From assembly GCA_963773105.1 (NCBI GenBank), contig CAVZAA010000001.1, forward strand, positions 1-64,000: a DNA stretch of 64,000 nucleotides, given 5' to 3'. Of this stretch, positions 1 through 8,399 are shown one piece after another. Each line of letters starts with the position of its first letter. Position 1 is the stretch's first letter. Both the position numbers and the translations under genes were made by a program. The notes beneath the pieces were generated by a model. The model searched no databases. It saw only the letters and a list, made by a program, of their open reading frames with translations, and had not been told where the DNA came from. Source of the stretch: Trebonia sp963773105. Lineage in GTDB: Bacteria > Actinomycetota > Actinomycetes > Streptosporangiales > Streptosporangiaceae.

Positions 1-134
1 TTCAGGATCGTCGCATGGTGCATCTGCTGTCGGACGCCGGCGATGCGCGGTGCCGGGTCGGCCTTCTGCTATGGGCTGGGACGCCGATCACCACCCAGCT
101 CTGCGCGAGATGCGGCGGCGCAGCGCCGATGATG

Positions 135-1521
135 CTAGCGCGCGGGGGCAGGCGGGAGGTGGCGGTCTTCCCGGTTGCATGCCGGCGGCAGCGGCTCCTC
201 GAGCGCCCCCAGCAGCTCGGTAACGGCGGTGCGCACTTCGCTGGCCAGCGCGCCACGCTCGTCAAGGTCAACCGCCCGTGCCCAGGGCCAGGTGCGCCGG
301 ACTTCGATGCTAGGGCGCAGATGGGCGTCGCCGCGGCCTAGGCGGTGAAGGAACGCGTCGAGCTGCTGGTCATCTTCGGGGCCGGCGTACTGGCGTTCGC
401 GCAGCCAGGGCCACAGCTCCTCCCGGACGCGGTCGTGGCGGTGCGCGCCGACCTGATGGAAGTCCTCTCCTGACCAGCGGCGGATGTAGTCGGCGGGGTC
501 GAGGCGACAGTTCGGGTAGAGGCGCTGGGCCTCGGGGGCGTTGTGGAAGGCGAGGTGCACCGTGGGCTGTGCCTGCCAGGTGCCAGGGTGTGCTGCCAGG
601 AAGTCGATGAGCCTCTGTGCCCTGCCGGTCCGGTACAGGGCCTCGGCTTTTGGCTTGAGTTCAGCCGCCCTGGTGACGAGCACCAGGCTGTCATCTCGCT
701 GCTGAAGCCAGATCCGCTGAGTTGACTGCGTCCCGATCACCGCGTCCAGCATCAGCGCGGCGCCGATGAGAGGCCCTCGCGTGGGCTCGACCTCATTGAG
801 GCCAGTGGCCTCCCGCGGCAGTGTCACCAGCCGCCGCCGACGCCGGAGGTCGTGCCCGCCGGCGCGGCCGAGCGTGGTGAAGGGCAGCAAGTGGGCGAAG
901 TGCTCTTCGGCGAAGGCAACCAGGTCCTCCAGCAGCACCCGCTCCGGGGGGGGCGAGCAACCCGCGTTCCAGCAGCGCCCACCAGTCTTCCAGCAGCTCG
1001 TGCCAGCCAAGTGCCACCACCTGCGAGTGCCCGACCTCAGCGCCAGGAGGGAGCCTCAGCTCTTTGGCCTGGTCACTGGGCGCGTGGCCGACGATCTTGC
1101 TTTCGATCACGACGACAAGCTCGCCGCCGAAACGCAGCACCCCGTCCAGGCGCTGCTCGCCGGGCCGCTCCCCGATCTGCGCTGCGGACAGGTCAAGCCC
1201 CGCATCCGGTGACAGGAAGACACTGATTAGCTGCCGCAGGGCGGGCGCCTCTGCTTCACTGTGCGCGAGCGAGCGCGGTTCCATGACATCCCTGGTCTGC
1301 ATGTCCAGCTCGGCCCCGGGCAGCCTGGCGCAGGGGAGCGCGCCGATCCGGGCCAGCAGCGCGTCGCGTGCCAGCGGGAGCGCACGCATTACAATCATCG
1401 CCGCCCGCGTGAGCTGATCTTCATGGTGCGGCGGGCGCTCGTAAGGAAGGAATACGTTCAGATGCCGGTCCACCGGTCCCCCATCAATGTGCGCCCCACC
1501 TGGAAATACACTGTCCTGCAC
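135..1521 (-). pseudogene. PD-(D/E)XK nuclease-like protein, one frameshift
   Basis: Two overlapping reading frames on the minus strand join into one protein of about 460 residues if a single base is changed in the run of eight G at 946-953. The first half (GTG start at 1519-1521) contains LDGVLRFGGELVVVIESKI, which fits the D...(E)xK core of the PD-(D/E)XK nuclease superfamily. The second half continues colinearly from the ERVLLEDLVAF segment to a stop at 135-137. The specific family is not recognised. It lies at the edge of an accessory region that also holds a DISARM fragment and a second PD-(D/E)XK gene, so a defence role is plausible but is inference. The frameshift may be a homopolymer sequencing error. 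Confidence 0.55.
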
Positions 1522-1980
1522 ATCTGGCTTCGACCGCTAAGTGGTCAGTTCCCGCTCAAGCCGGATCGTTAACGCGCCTAAAGCTGACCAGCGTCCTGCG
1601 TCCGCCTGGCAGCAGCCCCTCGTCCGCACGCCCAGGCTGATTAGCGTGGCCTGTAGATCCACACGCAGTCACATTCCGTGACCCGCTGACCGTCTCCGGG
1701 CAGTGCCTGATGGCCGCCAGAGGGCAGATTCGGATAACCGCCAACACAGGGCGCCGCTTACGCGGCGCGAAGGATTGCCTTGACAGTCCTTCCGGGGCGA
1801 GAGCGCGACTTTGGCACCACCGCGCGGCGGCGCATGAGGGGTCGCTGAGAGCACGGGCATTACTTCCGGGGGTACCACGCCGCCTTCGCCGCGATTTCGC
1901 GCTTTCCGGCCCGAACCCCGCGCGCACGAGCGTCAGCCATCAAACAGGTGAGCGGTAACGGATGCTATCGTCGGCCCATG
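1522..1980. other. Intergenic stretch, no gene seen
   Basis: This stretch separates the PD-(D/E)XK gene from the group II intron. Open frames here are short, arginine/proline-rich and look like GC-bias shadows. The last 30 bases would be the 5' exon flank of the intron. Confidence 0.5.
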
Positions 1981-2348
1981 TTGCGTCCTGAAAGCTGGCC
2001 CAGGCTTACAGGTGTGAGTCCTGTCCGGGTAGGCACCGGAGCGCCCGGTAGCAGGCCCCGGTTCGTCGTTGAGAGGCGGCGGGCTGAGCGGGGTGTCAAA
2101 AGCCTCTTTGGAGGGAGCAAGCGCGCGGGCCGCAGCGTTAAGCGAACCTTGCAGCCTCGTCAGACGTATAGCGGAGGAGCTGAGCCGGTCATGTCGCGGC
2201 GAAGGCCATGTCCGGCGGGCCCTGTTCCGGGGTCAGCCTGCCGGGTCCTCCCGGGGTACGGAGGGCGGCACGCGCGCACAGTCTGGGCCGGAACAGGAGA
2301 GGCCCGTCTGCCCGGCCTTCGTCGGGCGAAGACCAGGCGTATAAGCCG

Positions 2349-3875
2349 ATGGTGAAGTCGCCTGGAGGGCAGCGGGAGTCCGAGAGGGCCGTAGTACCGC
2401 TGATCGGCGTGCAACAGAACGCGCCGGGAGGGAAGGGCCCTCACTTTGATCATGCTTTCCGCGAGGGTAAGCGCCAGGGCATGGCCGGGTCCTCCCGGTC
2501 CAATTCCCCCGGCGGGCCGCTGGCCCGTCGTAGCGGGTTCGCGCCGCCGCCGGTCCCCGGTTTGGTGCGGGCGAACCCTGTGAACGTGCGAGAACTGCAG
2601 CGGAAGCTATGGGCTGCGGCCAGGCAGTCTCCGGAGCGCCGGTTCCACGCCCTGTATGACCGTGTTCACAGGGGTGACGTCCTGTGGGAGGCGTGGTGCC
2701 GCGTGCGGGCCAACCGGGGAGCTGCCGGGGTGGACAAGATCACCCTGGCATACGTGCAGGAAGAGTACGGGGTCGAGCGGATGCTCGCGGAACTCCAGGC
2801 TGACCTGCGCGAGGGCACGTACCGTCCCGCGCCCGCCAGGCGCGTGGACATCCCGAAGCCAGACGGCGGCAAGCGGCCGCTCGGTATCCCGACGGTCCGC
2901 GACAGAGTGGCGCAGCAGGCCGCGAAGATCGTGCTGGAGCCCATCTTCGAGGCGGACTTCCTTCCGTGCTCGTTCGGGTTCCGGCCGAAGCGGTCGGCTG
3001 TGCAGGCGATGGAACGGCTCAGGACCGGGTTCATCGCCGGGCGCTGCTTTGCCGTGGAGTTCGACATCCGGAGCTTCTTCGGCGAGATCAGCCATGAAAG
3101 GCTGCTGGCCGAGGTCGGGCGGCGGGTGTCGGACCGGCGGGTGCTGAAGCTGGTCCGCCTGTGGCTGCAGGCAGGGGTGATGGTGGACGGGAGCCTCGAG
3201 CGGACGGTCGCCGGGACTCCCCAGGGCGGCGTCATTTCGCCGTTGCTGGCCAACATCTACCTGCACGTCCTGGACCGCGAGCTCGCCGCACGCAATGTGG
3301 GCGAGCTGGTGCGCTATGCCGATGACGGCGTGGTGCTGTGCCGCAGCGCGGCGCAGGCCCGGGCGGCCCTGGACGCCGTGGAGGAGATCCTCGGCGGCCT
3401 GGGGCTGCGGCTGCACCCGGATAAAACGAAGGTAGTCGATCTCAGGAAGGGCCGGGAGGGGCTGGACTTCCTCGGATGCCATTTCCGCGCCCGCATGTCG
3501 GGGCGCCTGTGGGAGCAGAGGCGGGTCATCCGCTACTACCTGCACCGCTGGCCCTCGCAGCGGGCGATGAAAAGCCTCCGGGAGAAAGTGCACGCCCGCA
3601 CCGGCCGCAACCGCGTGGGAGCGGACATCCGCGAGGTGATCGCGGACCTGAACCCGCTGCTGCGCGGCTGGGGGAACTACTTCCGCACCGGGAACGCCGC
3701 CATCAAGTTCACCCAGGTCGACCAGTATGTCGTGTGGCGGCTCCGCACCCTGATGGTCAGGAAACGGGGCCGGAACCTGCACGCCGGGCAGGCCGACGCG
3801 TGGACAGAGGACTGGTTCAACGGGCACGGGCTCTACAGGCTCCGCGGCACGATCCGCTATCCGAAGGCAGCGTAA
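2349..3875 (+). CDS. ltrA: Group II intron-encoded reverse transcriptase/maturase
   Basis: The protein (508 aa from the ATG at 2349) copies spliced or reverse-spliced intron RNA into DNA and helps the intron fold. Visible landmarks are the RT fingers segment KPDGGKRPLGIPTVRDR, the SFGFRPKRSA block, GTPQGGVISPLLANIYLH near residue 288, the catalytic YADD near residue 322, and the maturase X domain with GWGNYFRTGN. No HNH endonuclease domain follows, so mobility would rely on reverse splicing into DNA without second-strand cutting. The frame is open back to 2208, but the N-terminus starting MVKSPGGQRES fits this family best. The ORF appears intact, so the intron may be active. Confidence 0.93.
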   Translation: MVKSPGGQRESERAVVPLIGVQQNAPGGKGPHFDHAFREGKRQGMAGSSRSNSPGGPLARRSGFAPPPVPGLVRANPVNVRELQRKLWAAARQSPERRFHALYDRVHRGDVLWEAWCRVRANRGAAGVDKITLAYVQEEYGVERMLAELQADLREGTYRPAPARRVDIPKPDGGKRPLGIPTVRDRVAQQAAKIVLEPIFEADFLPCSFGFRPKRSAVQAMERLRTGFIAGRCFAVEFDIRSFFGEISHERLLAEVGRRVSDRRVLKLVRLWLQAGVMVDGSLERTVAGTPQGGVISPLLANIYLHVLDRELAARNVGELVRYADDGVVLCRSAAQARAALDAVEEILGGLGLRLHPDKTKVVDLRKGREGLDFLGCHFRARMSGRLWEQRRVIRYYLHRWPSQRAMKSLREKVHARTGRNRVGADIREVIADLNPLLRGWGNYFRTGNAAIKFTQVDQYVVWRLRTLMVRKRGRNLHAGQADAWTEDWFNGHGLYRLRGTIRYPKAA

Positions 3876-3894
3876 CCATGTCAAGAAGATCATC

Positions 3895-3934
3895 GGTAAG
3901 CCGTATGCGGGAAAACCGCACGTACGGATTGAAA
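3895..3934 (+). ncRNA. Group II intron domain V hairpin
   Basis: AAGCCGTATGCGG-GAAA-ACCGCACGTACGGATT forms the conserved domain V stem-loop with a GAAA tetraloop and the AGC/GTACGG catalytic strand. It lies 20 bases after the maturase stop. Domain VI and the 3' splice site follow up to about 3980. Confidence 0.85.
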
Positions 3935-3982
3935 GGGGGATGGGGAAACGGGCCGTCACAGGCACCGCGCCCCTGACTACCA

Positions 3983-4378
3983 ATGGGTGAGGCGTACCTT
4001 TCCGCTGGCTGGCCGGAGGCTGTGGCGCCGCCCGGCTCCCGGGACTGGGAGGCGTCCGCCGTGGCAGCATGGCTGCTCGACCTGGTGCCGGACCTTCGCG
4101 GGCACTCCGCAGTCCGCCATCCGGTGATCCTGGCCGTGATCGCCCGCCACACGGTGACGGGAACGCTCGAGGGCGCGCGGCAGGGCTACCGCGTCGCACG
4201 CTCCGAGCTCGGCGAGGCGGTGCCGCCGCACGCGGTGGATTCGGCGCTCGGGGCTTACCGCGACGAGGGCCGCCGGCTTGCCGCGGCGGTGAAGGGCATC
4301 GAGGCGGTGGAGCGTGCACTGCGCGGCGAGCGGTCTAATCGCCCCGCCGGTCGGAGCCGTGAAGAGCGCGCCGGATGA
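3983..4378 (+). CDS. Hypothetical protein, actinobacterial type
   Basis: A 131-aa open frame starts at the ATG three bases after the inferred intron 3' end. Codon use looks real through about residue 115 (segments HPVILAVIARHTVTG, ARQGYRVARSELGEAVPPHAVD, AYRDEGRRLAAAVKGIEAVERAL), predicting a small all-alpha protein. The last 15 residues are low-complexity. I do not recognise a named family and assign no function. The intron separates the gene from its natural upstream region; splicing would be needed to restore the original leader. Confidence 0.55.
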   Translation: MGEAYLSAGWPEAVAPPGSRDWEASAVAAWLLDLVPDLRGHSAVRHPVILAVIARHTVTGTLEGARQGYRVARSELGEAVPPHAVDSALGAYRDEGRRLAAAVKGIEAVERALRGERSNRPAGRSREERAG

Positions 4379-4433
4379 AAAGCATACCTGTCGGCAGGGT
4401 GCCCTCCGGTTAGCTTTCCCAGGTCGTCGGCGT

Positions 4434-4578
4434 CGCGTTTCCCACGCCGCCGTGAACACTGCCCACTCGGCCCAGGTCCGCGAGTACAACAGCGTCGCCG
4501 TGATGACGGTCACCGCGACTTCCGGCGCCGCGCCAGTCTCGGGAAGGCGACCTGCTCTGCGCTGCGACCGGCGGATTA
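4434..4578. repeat. Diverged ~145-bp repeat, copy A
   Basis: This segment matches 17899-18046 at roughly 80 % identity, ending in both places at GCGACCGGCGGATTA. On the minus strand both copies read as related protein (IRRSQRRA..RLPE, then TATL.YSRTWA.W.VF.AAW). The pattern of change suggests a decayed coding segment rather than a non-coding site. The right end abuts the DrmB remnant exactly. The parent gene is not identified. Confidence 0.6.
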
Positions 4579-4579
4579 G

Positions 4580-4903
4580 ATGGCGGGCCTGCTCATCTAC
4601 ACCGCGGCGGGCGACTCCGAGGGGACCATGGGCGGCCTGGTGCGGATGGCCCGCCCCGGCAACCTCCGCCCCATGCTCGCCACGGCGGTCAGCAATGCCC
4701 GCTGGTGCTCAACAGACCCGGTCTGCATGGACGCAGGCGAGCACGGCCAGGGTCCCGACTCGTGCAACCTCGCGGCCTGCCACGGGTGCGCGCTGCTGCC
4801 CGAGACAAGCTGCGAGGAGTTCAACAGGTTCCTCGACCGGGGCCTGGTCATCGGCACGTTCACCGACCCGCACCTGGGATTCTTCTCCGACCTTGACGTG
4901 TAA
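4580..4903 (+). pseudogene. drmB: DrmB (DISARM, DUF1998) C-terminal remnant
   Basis: The frame encodes the last ~107 residues of a DrmB/DUF1998-type helicase-associated protein. The segments LLIYTAAGDSEGTMGGLVR, ARWCSTDPVCMD, CNLAACHGCALLPETSCEEFN and LDRGLVIGT are typical of its C-terminal cysteine-rich domain, which follows a helicase module in intact DISARM systems. Intact DrmB proteins are several hundred residues longer. Everything upstream is missing and is replaced by repeat copy A, whose end is one base from the first remnant codon. No DrmA, DrmC or methylase gene is seen nearby. The stump is not expected to be functional. Confidence 0.8.
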
Positions 4904-4956
4904 CGGGCGATGCGCGGCGAGGATGGCAGCAGCGGCCGGAATCAGCGTCCGTGGAT

Positions 4957-5475
4957 CTACGAGTCCAGCGCCTTCCACGCGTCCACGAGGGCTTCGACAT
5001 GACGCACCGCGTAAGCATCCAGGTCCGTTTCGCTGTCCTCAAGCGGAAGGTAGTTCCACCAGACCCAGCCGCTGGCGCTGGACTTGGTCCACAGACGCCT
5101 GGCCGCAGGCTCCCGCAGGAGACTCTTGGCCGTGTCGTAGGCGGCGTCCCCCTTGCCTGCGCCGGGGGCCTTGATGCCCGTATACGGCCATGACTCGCCC
5201 GATGGCCTCAGCAGCCCGCCATGCGTCCAGCCCAGCGCGACCCACACCGCGTCGGATGCAATTCCTGAAACCTGGAGGCTGACGCGATACAGAGGGTGGC
5301 CACGATCGGAGTTATCCTCGACGATCTCCGGCGCGTCCGGACGCTGGCCGATGACGCCGACCGCGCGGCTGAAGGCCTCCTCCAACGCAGCCGCAGCCTG
5401 CCCCCGGAGCGCGGCCCATTCCTCTATCAGCGTGCGATGCCGCAGATAGAACGCAACCTTCTCATCAATGGCCAT
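4957..5475 (-). CDS. Unknown 172-aa partner of the PD-(D/E)XK protein
   Basis: The protein starts at the ATG at 5473-5475 (MAIDEKVAFYLRHRTLIEEW), seven bases after the stop of the upstream gene at 5483, so the two are almost certainly cotranscribed. It has an amphipathic N-terminal helical segment and then a beta-rich part (PLYRVSLQVSG, WVALGWTHGGLL, ASGWVWWNYLPLED). No signal peptide or membrane segment is visible. I do not recognise a family. Close pairing with a PD-(D/E)XK protein in a mobile, defence-like region suggests a two-gene nuclease/immunity or sensor/effector unit, but this is inference. Confidence 0.7.
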   Translation of the reverse strand: MAIDEKVAFYLRHRTLIEEWAALRGQAAAALEEAFSRAVGVIGQRPDAPEIVEDNSDRGHPLYRVSLQVSGIASDAVWVALGWTHGGLLRPSGESWPYTGIKAPGAGKGDAAYDTAKSLLREPAARRLWTKSSASGWVWWNYLPLEDSETDLDAYAVRHVEALVDAWKALDS

Positions 5476-5482
5476 CGTCAAC

Positions 5483-6169
5483 TCACTTTCCGAAGATCTC
5501 AATAGTCGCCAGCAAGTCCAGTACTCCCGGCGCGCAGTCCGACGCGCGGGCCGCGTCCGCGATGACCGCCGCCACCTGGGGCCAGGCCAGCTGATGCCAC
5601 AGCCCGGCGCCCGTGGTTGCGGTACCCGGCAGCCGCCCGTCGAGGGTCAGGAACACCAGTGTCGGCTTCTCGTCCGCCCACGCTTTAGCGAGGCGATCGC
5701 ACTGGCCGGGCTGCTCGTCGGCGTACACTTTCGCCTCGATCAGCAGCGTCACGCCGGGCATGCGCACCACCAGATCAGCCCTGGTCTCTCCCCCCGACCG
5801 CGTCTCCTCGACAGCCACGCTCACCGGATAGCTGACCATCCGCGGCAGCCAGAGCTGCCCAAGCAGGCCGCTTAGCACCCTGCTGCCGAGACCATGCCAG
5901 CCGTCAGGGTCCAGCAGCCAGGCCAGGCCCGCCGTCAGGAACACCTCCCGGTGCTGAATGCCCAGCGCGTGCATCAGCGTACGGCGGCCGCCCCGCCACC
6001 GGCCCTGGTCGCGCAGGGAATCGGCCTCACGCAGCATCGAGTCGATGGACTGCTCCCAGCTCCCAATAACCTCCCGGTCGCCGGAAGAACTGGCGAAGAT
6101 CACGGTCCACTCTTCAGACATCTGCGCAAGCCGAGTCTCGGCATCGTCCATGATCGCCACTCTCGCCAT
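5483..6169 (-). CDS. PD-(D/E)XK nuclease superfamily protein
   Basis: The 228-aa protein carries a PD-(D/E)XK-type core: HREVFLTAGLAWLLDP, then TRADLVVRMPGVTLLIEAKV, where the D of ADLVV and the E-x-K of IEAK are the expected metal-binding and catalytic residues, followed by LVFLTLDGRLPG. The N-terminal ~50 residues are helical. Related proteins occur in restriction and phage-defence contexts and act on DNA in the cytoplasm. It is the first gene of a two-gene operon with the unknown protein at 4957-5475. The start used is ATG at 6167-6169; an internal ATG six codons later is also possible. Confidence 0.75.
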   Translation of the reverse strand: MARVAIMDDAETRLAQMSEEWTVIFASSSGDREVIGSWEQSIDSMLREADSLRDQGRWRGGRRTLMHALGIQHREVFLTAGLAWLLDPDGWHGLGSRVLSGLLGQLWLPRMVSYPVSVAVEETRSGGETRADLVVRMPGVTLLIEAKVYADEQPGQCDRLAKAWADEKPTLVFLTLDGRLPGTATTGAGLWHQLAWPQVAAVIADAARASDCAPGVLDLLATIEIFGK

Positions 6170-6282
6170 TTACATATAGAAGGCATACCGGGCTTCTGGC
6201 GCGTAGTCGTCGGGGAGGTTGAAAATGCCACTAAAACGGAGAACCTACAGCATGCAAGAGTGCGAAGGCCGCGAGCGCACCC

Positions 6283-6465
6283 CCAGCATGAACGGCCCGA
6301 GTGGCAACTGGCTGGTGCGGCTCGCCCTGTGCGCGGCGATGAGCGCGCCGCCGGACACGGCGGCCAGCGCAAGCCCGAGGAACGTGCCGGTGAGCAGTGC
6401 CTGCCAGCTCGTCCAGCCGAGCACGAGGCCAAGGTTCGCGGCCAGCTTGGCGTCTTTCCTGAACT
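6283..6465 (-). pseudogene. Prepilin peptidase (A24) C-terminal fragment
   Basis: The minus strand reads about 60 residues with the character of a type IV prepilin peptidase C-terminus: KDAKLAANLGLVLGWTSW (the position of the usual GxGDxKL motif), a hydrophobic helix rich in L/A/G, then SQLPLGPFML. The catalytic GD has become KD and both ends run into non-coding DNA. It has no start codon of its own and is a relic. The rest of 6170-6604 shows no gene. Confidence 0.55.
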
Positions 6466-6604
6466 AGCGTGCGCGAGCGGCACTCGTGTCAGTTACGGAC
6501 AGTGATCGCAGAGATTCGCGGCAACCGCAGGCCCCGGGCGTGTCGCGCAGACTGCCCGGCCGAGTGCCTGTAACTCCAGAGCGAGGTGGCGGCTCGGGGC
6601 GCTG

Positions 6605-7123
6605 TTAGCGGGTTGGCCGGTAGCGTGCGCGTATCACTCCAGACCGGTAGATCTTGGCGTCGATCAGCTCCAGGCCGGTCGTGCCAGTGAATACGCGTTT
6701 GCCGCTGCCGCGCAGCTTGCCCTTCTGGCATGCGATGTCCATGCCCTCGCGGGTGCGCTGGCGGATCAGGTTGGCCTCGAACTCGGCGATGACGGCGAGG
6801 ATCTGCAGAACATCCGGGCGAGCGGCCTGCGTCGGCCTTGAAGTCACGGAGCCGGGCGAACTCATCCGCCTGCTCCAGGACGCCGGCTGCACTGCCGAGC
6901 CTGCCGGAACGTTCGATGGGGCCACCGTCGTGCGCTGGGAAGACCCGAGCGGCCGGAGCGTGGGGAGCGTGGTGGTCCGCTCGAGGGAGCGGTAGACGGT
7001 GGGCCTGCTGATGTTGAATAGGGTGGCAATCTCGGCGACGTTGTAGTCGCCGCTGTCGTGCATGCGACGGATCTCACTGTCAGTTCCGGAGTCGCCTGCA
7101 CGGATGACCGAAGTCACCTGCAC
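6605..7123 (-). pseudogene. Scrambled serine-resolvase remnants
   Basis: The frame contains two resolvase pieces in the wrong order. First comes a C-terminal helix-turn-helix (SEIRRMHDSGDYNVAEIATLFNIS then RPTVYRSLER). Then, after unrelated sequence, comes part of a catalytic domain (ILAVIAEFEANLIRQRTREG, followed by the KGKLRG linker). In a normal resolvase the catalytic piece precedes the HTH. Between them, on the plus strand at about 6850-6995, is another coding-like tail (GELIRLLQDAGC, DGATVVRWEDPSGRSVGSVV). The stretch is a mosaic of at least three fragments. Confidence 0.6.
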
Positions 7124-7173
7124 ACCGGCGCCTGAACTGGCAGCCGGGGCCTAAGGGCCTGACGGCACCCGGT

Positions 7174-7476
7174 GTGGGCAGGGGTGGATCCCTAGGGTGT
7201 CCCGCTGGGCGAGTTGGCGATGATGTCCTGGTGAATGATCTCCGCGTGGATTCTGGTGGCAGCTGGCTGACCTCCGAACAGGCTGCGGCCGCGCTGGGCG
7301 TGCGGCGATCGACGCTGTACGCGTACGTGTCCCGGGGGCTGGTGACGAGGGGGTTCGGGGATCACCATCACGCCAGCGACGGCCGCCGACCTGGCTGCCG
7401 TGGCGGACTTCGAGGCCGCCACGTTCCCGAACTGGACCCGCTGGTTCCGGGCTGGGGCCAAACCTGGGCTATATAG
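7174..7476 (+). pseudogene. Helix-turn-helix fragment fused to other relic
   Basis: The segment WLTSEQAAAALGVRRSTLYA continuing YVSRGLVTR (about 7264-7347) matches the MerR-like helix-turn-helix found at the N-terminus of some actinobacterial citrate-synthase-like proteins. The homology ends abruptly. In a different frame, 7357-7460 reads ITPATAADLAAVADFEAATF and then PNWTRWFR, resembling the start of a GNAT acetyltransferase. Neither piece is complete, so this looks like a deletion junction of two genes. Confidence 0.45.
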
Positions 7477-7484
7477 TTCGCGTG

Positions 7485-8327
7485 ATGCAGACCCGCGCGG
7501 TTGTCACCGACATTGACGGCACCATTGCACGCGGGGACGGGTCAGTGAGTGCAGCGACGCTGCGGGCAAGCCGCGAACTGGCCGCCAGTGGCATCCCGCT
7601 CATCGCCGCTACAGCGCGCACCCCGGCGGGTCTTGCCTCGCTGGAGCCGGCGATGCCAGCGTTCACAGCGGCCGTGTGCTGCAACGGAAGCCTCGGGCTG
7701 GATATGCGGACCGGCCGACCATTGTGGCAGCAGAGCCTGCGCGCCGGCACGAGCGCGAGAATCATGTCCGTCGTAACCGCGCAGCTGCCTGACTCGGGCA
7801 TCGCCGCCTTCGACGGCTGCAGATGGACGCTGACCGAGAACTACCTGGCGATCAGGGGCACCCGGCCGCGGGGACCGTCCCGTCTTGGGGGCACCGAGGC
7901 GTTCGCCGGCGCGGAGGTGTTCGCTCTCGCCGTCTGCCATCCCCGCCTGCGGGCCGAGCACATCGCCGGGCACTTGCTGGAGGCCGGGATAACGCCGGCC
8001 AACGCAGTCTTCACCTATGCTGCTTCTGACCTGCTCGACATCGCGCCGCCCGGAACCGGCAAGGGATCAGGCGTCGCGCGCGTCCTCGAAATCCTCGGCA
8101 TCGAGCCGGCACACGCCGTTGCCTTCGGCGACGCGCCGAACGACATCCCTTTGCTCGGGCTAGTCGGGCATGGCGTTGCCATGGCCGACGCCCACCCGGA
8201 CGCCCTGGCAGCGGCCCGGACAGTAACCGAAAGCGTGGCCGATGACGGATTCAGCCGCGAACTGCAGCGCCTTGGACTCATCAGCCCGCTCGCCGCCGAC
8301 GGTACCGGCAGCGAACTGCACGCTTGA
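7485..8327 (+). CDS. HAD superfamily (Cof-type) sugar-phosphatase-like hydrolase
   Basis: The 280-aa protein is a Cof-type HAD phosphatase that would dephosphorylate small phosphorylated metabolites in the cytoplasm. Visible motifs are the nucleophile loop VTDIDGT (Asp9, Asp11), LIAATART for motif II, the motif III lysine in GTGKGSGVARVLEILGI, and motif IV FGDAPNDIPLL near residue 215. Length is normal for the family. A GTG one codon upstream (7482) is an alternative start. It seems intact although its neighbours on both sides are fragments. Confidence 0.85.
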   Translation: MQTRAVVTDIDGTIARGDGSVSAATLRASRELAASGIPLIAATARTPAGLASLEPAMPAFTAAVCCNGSLGLDMRTGRPLWQQSLRAGTSARIMSVVTAQLPDSGIAAFDGCRWTLTENYLAIRGTRPRGPSRLGGTEAFAGAEVFALAVCHPRLRAEHIAGHLLEAGITPANAVFTYAASDLLDIAPPGTGKGSGVARVLEILGIEPAHAVAFGDAPNDIPLLGLVGHGVAMADAHPDALAAARTVTESVADDGFSRELQRLGLISPLAADGTGSELHA

Positions 8328-8399
8328 TTAGGCGGTCGTCAGGTATCTCGGGGGGTGCAGCCAAGGCAAGCCCAAAGGGGCGACGAGATGTTCTTGAGG

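Larger units (their letters stand above)
1981..3980 (+). mobile_element. Group II intron (retrointron), about 2.0 kb
   Basis: A full group II intron is inferred from three parts: a 5' ribozyme region with a GGTGTGAGTCC element at 2011-2021, a reverse transcriptase/maturase ORF, and a domain V hairpin after the ORF. The 5' end is placed at TTGCGTCC (1981) because the GGTGNNAGTCC element normally lies about 30 bases inside the GTGCG start of related bacterial introns. The 3' end is placed after CTGACTAC (3980), which ends in the usual AY. If correct, the first base is T rather than the usual G. The intron sits immediately upstream of the ATG of the small gene at 3983. Boundaries are estimates to within a few bases. 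Confidence 0.7.

Noticed and set aside
2607..4319. 570-codon open frame on the minus strand
   Set aside because: It is antisense to the intron maturase across its whole conserved domain and is Pro/Arg/Ala-rich with no motif.
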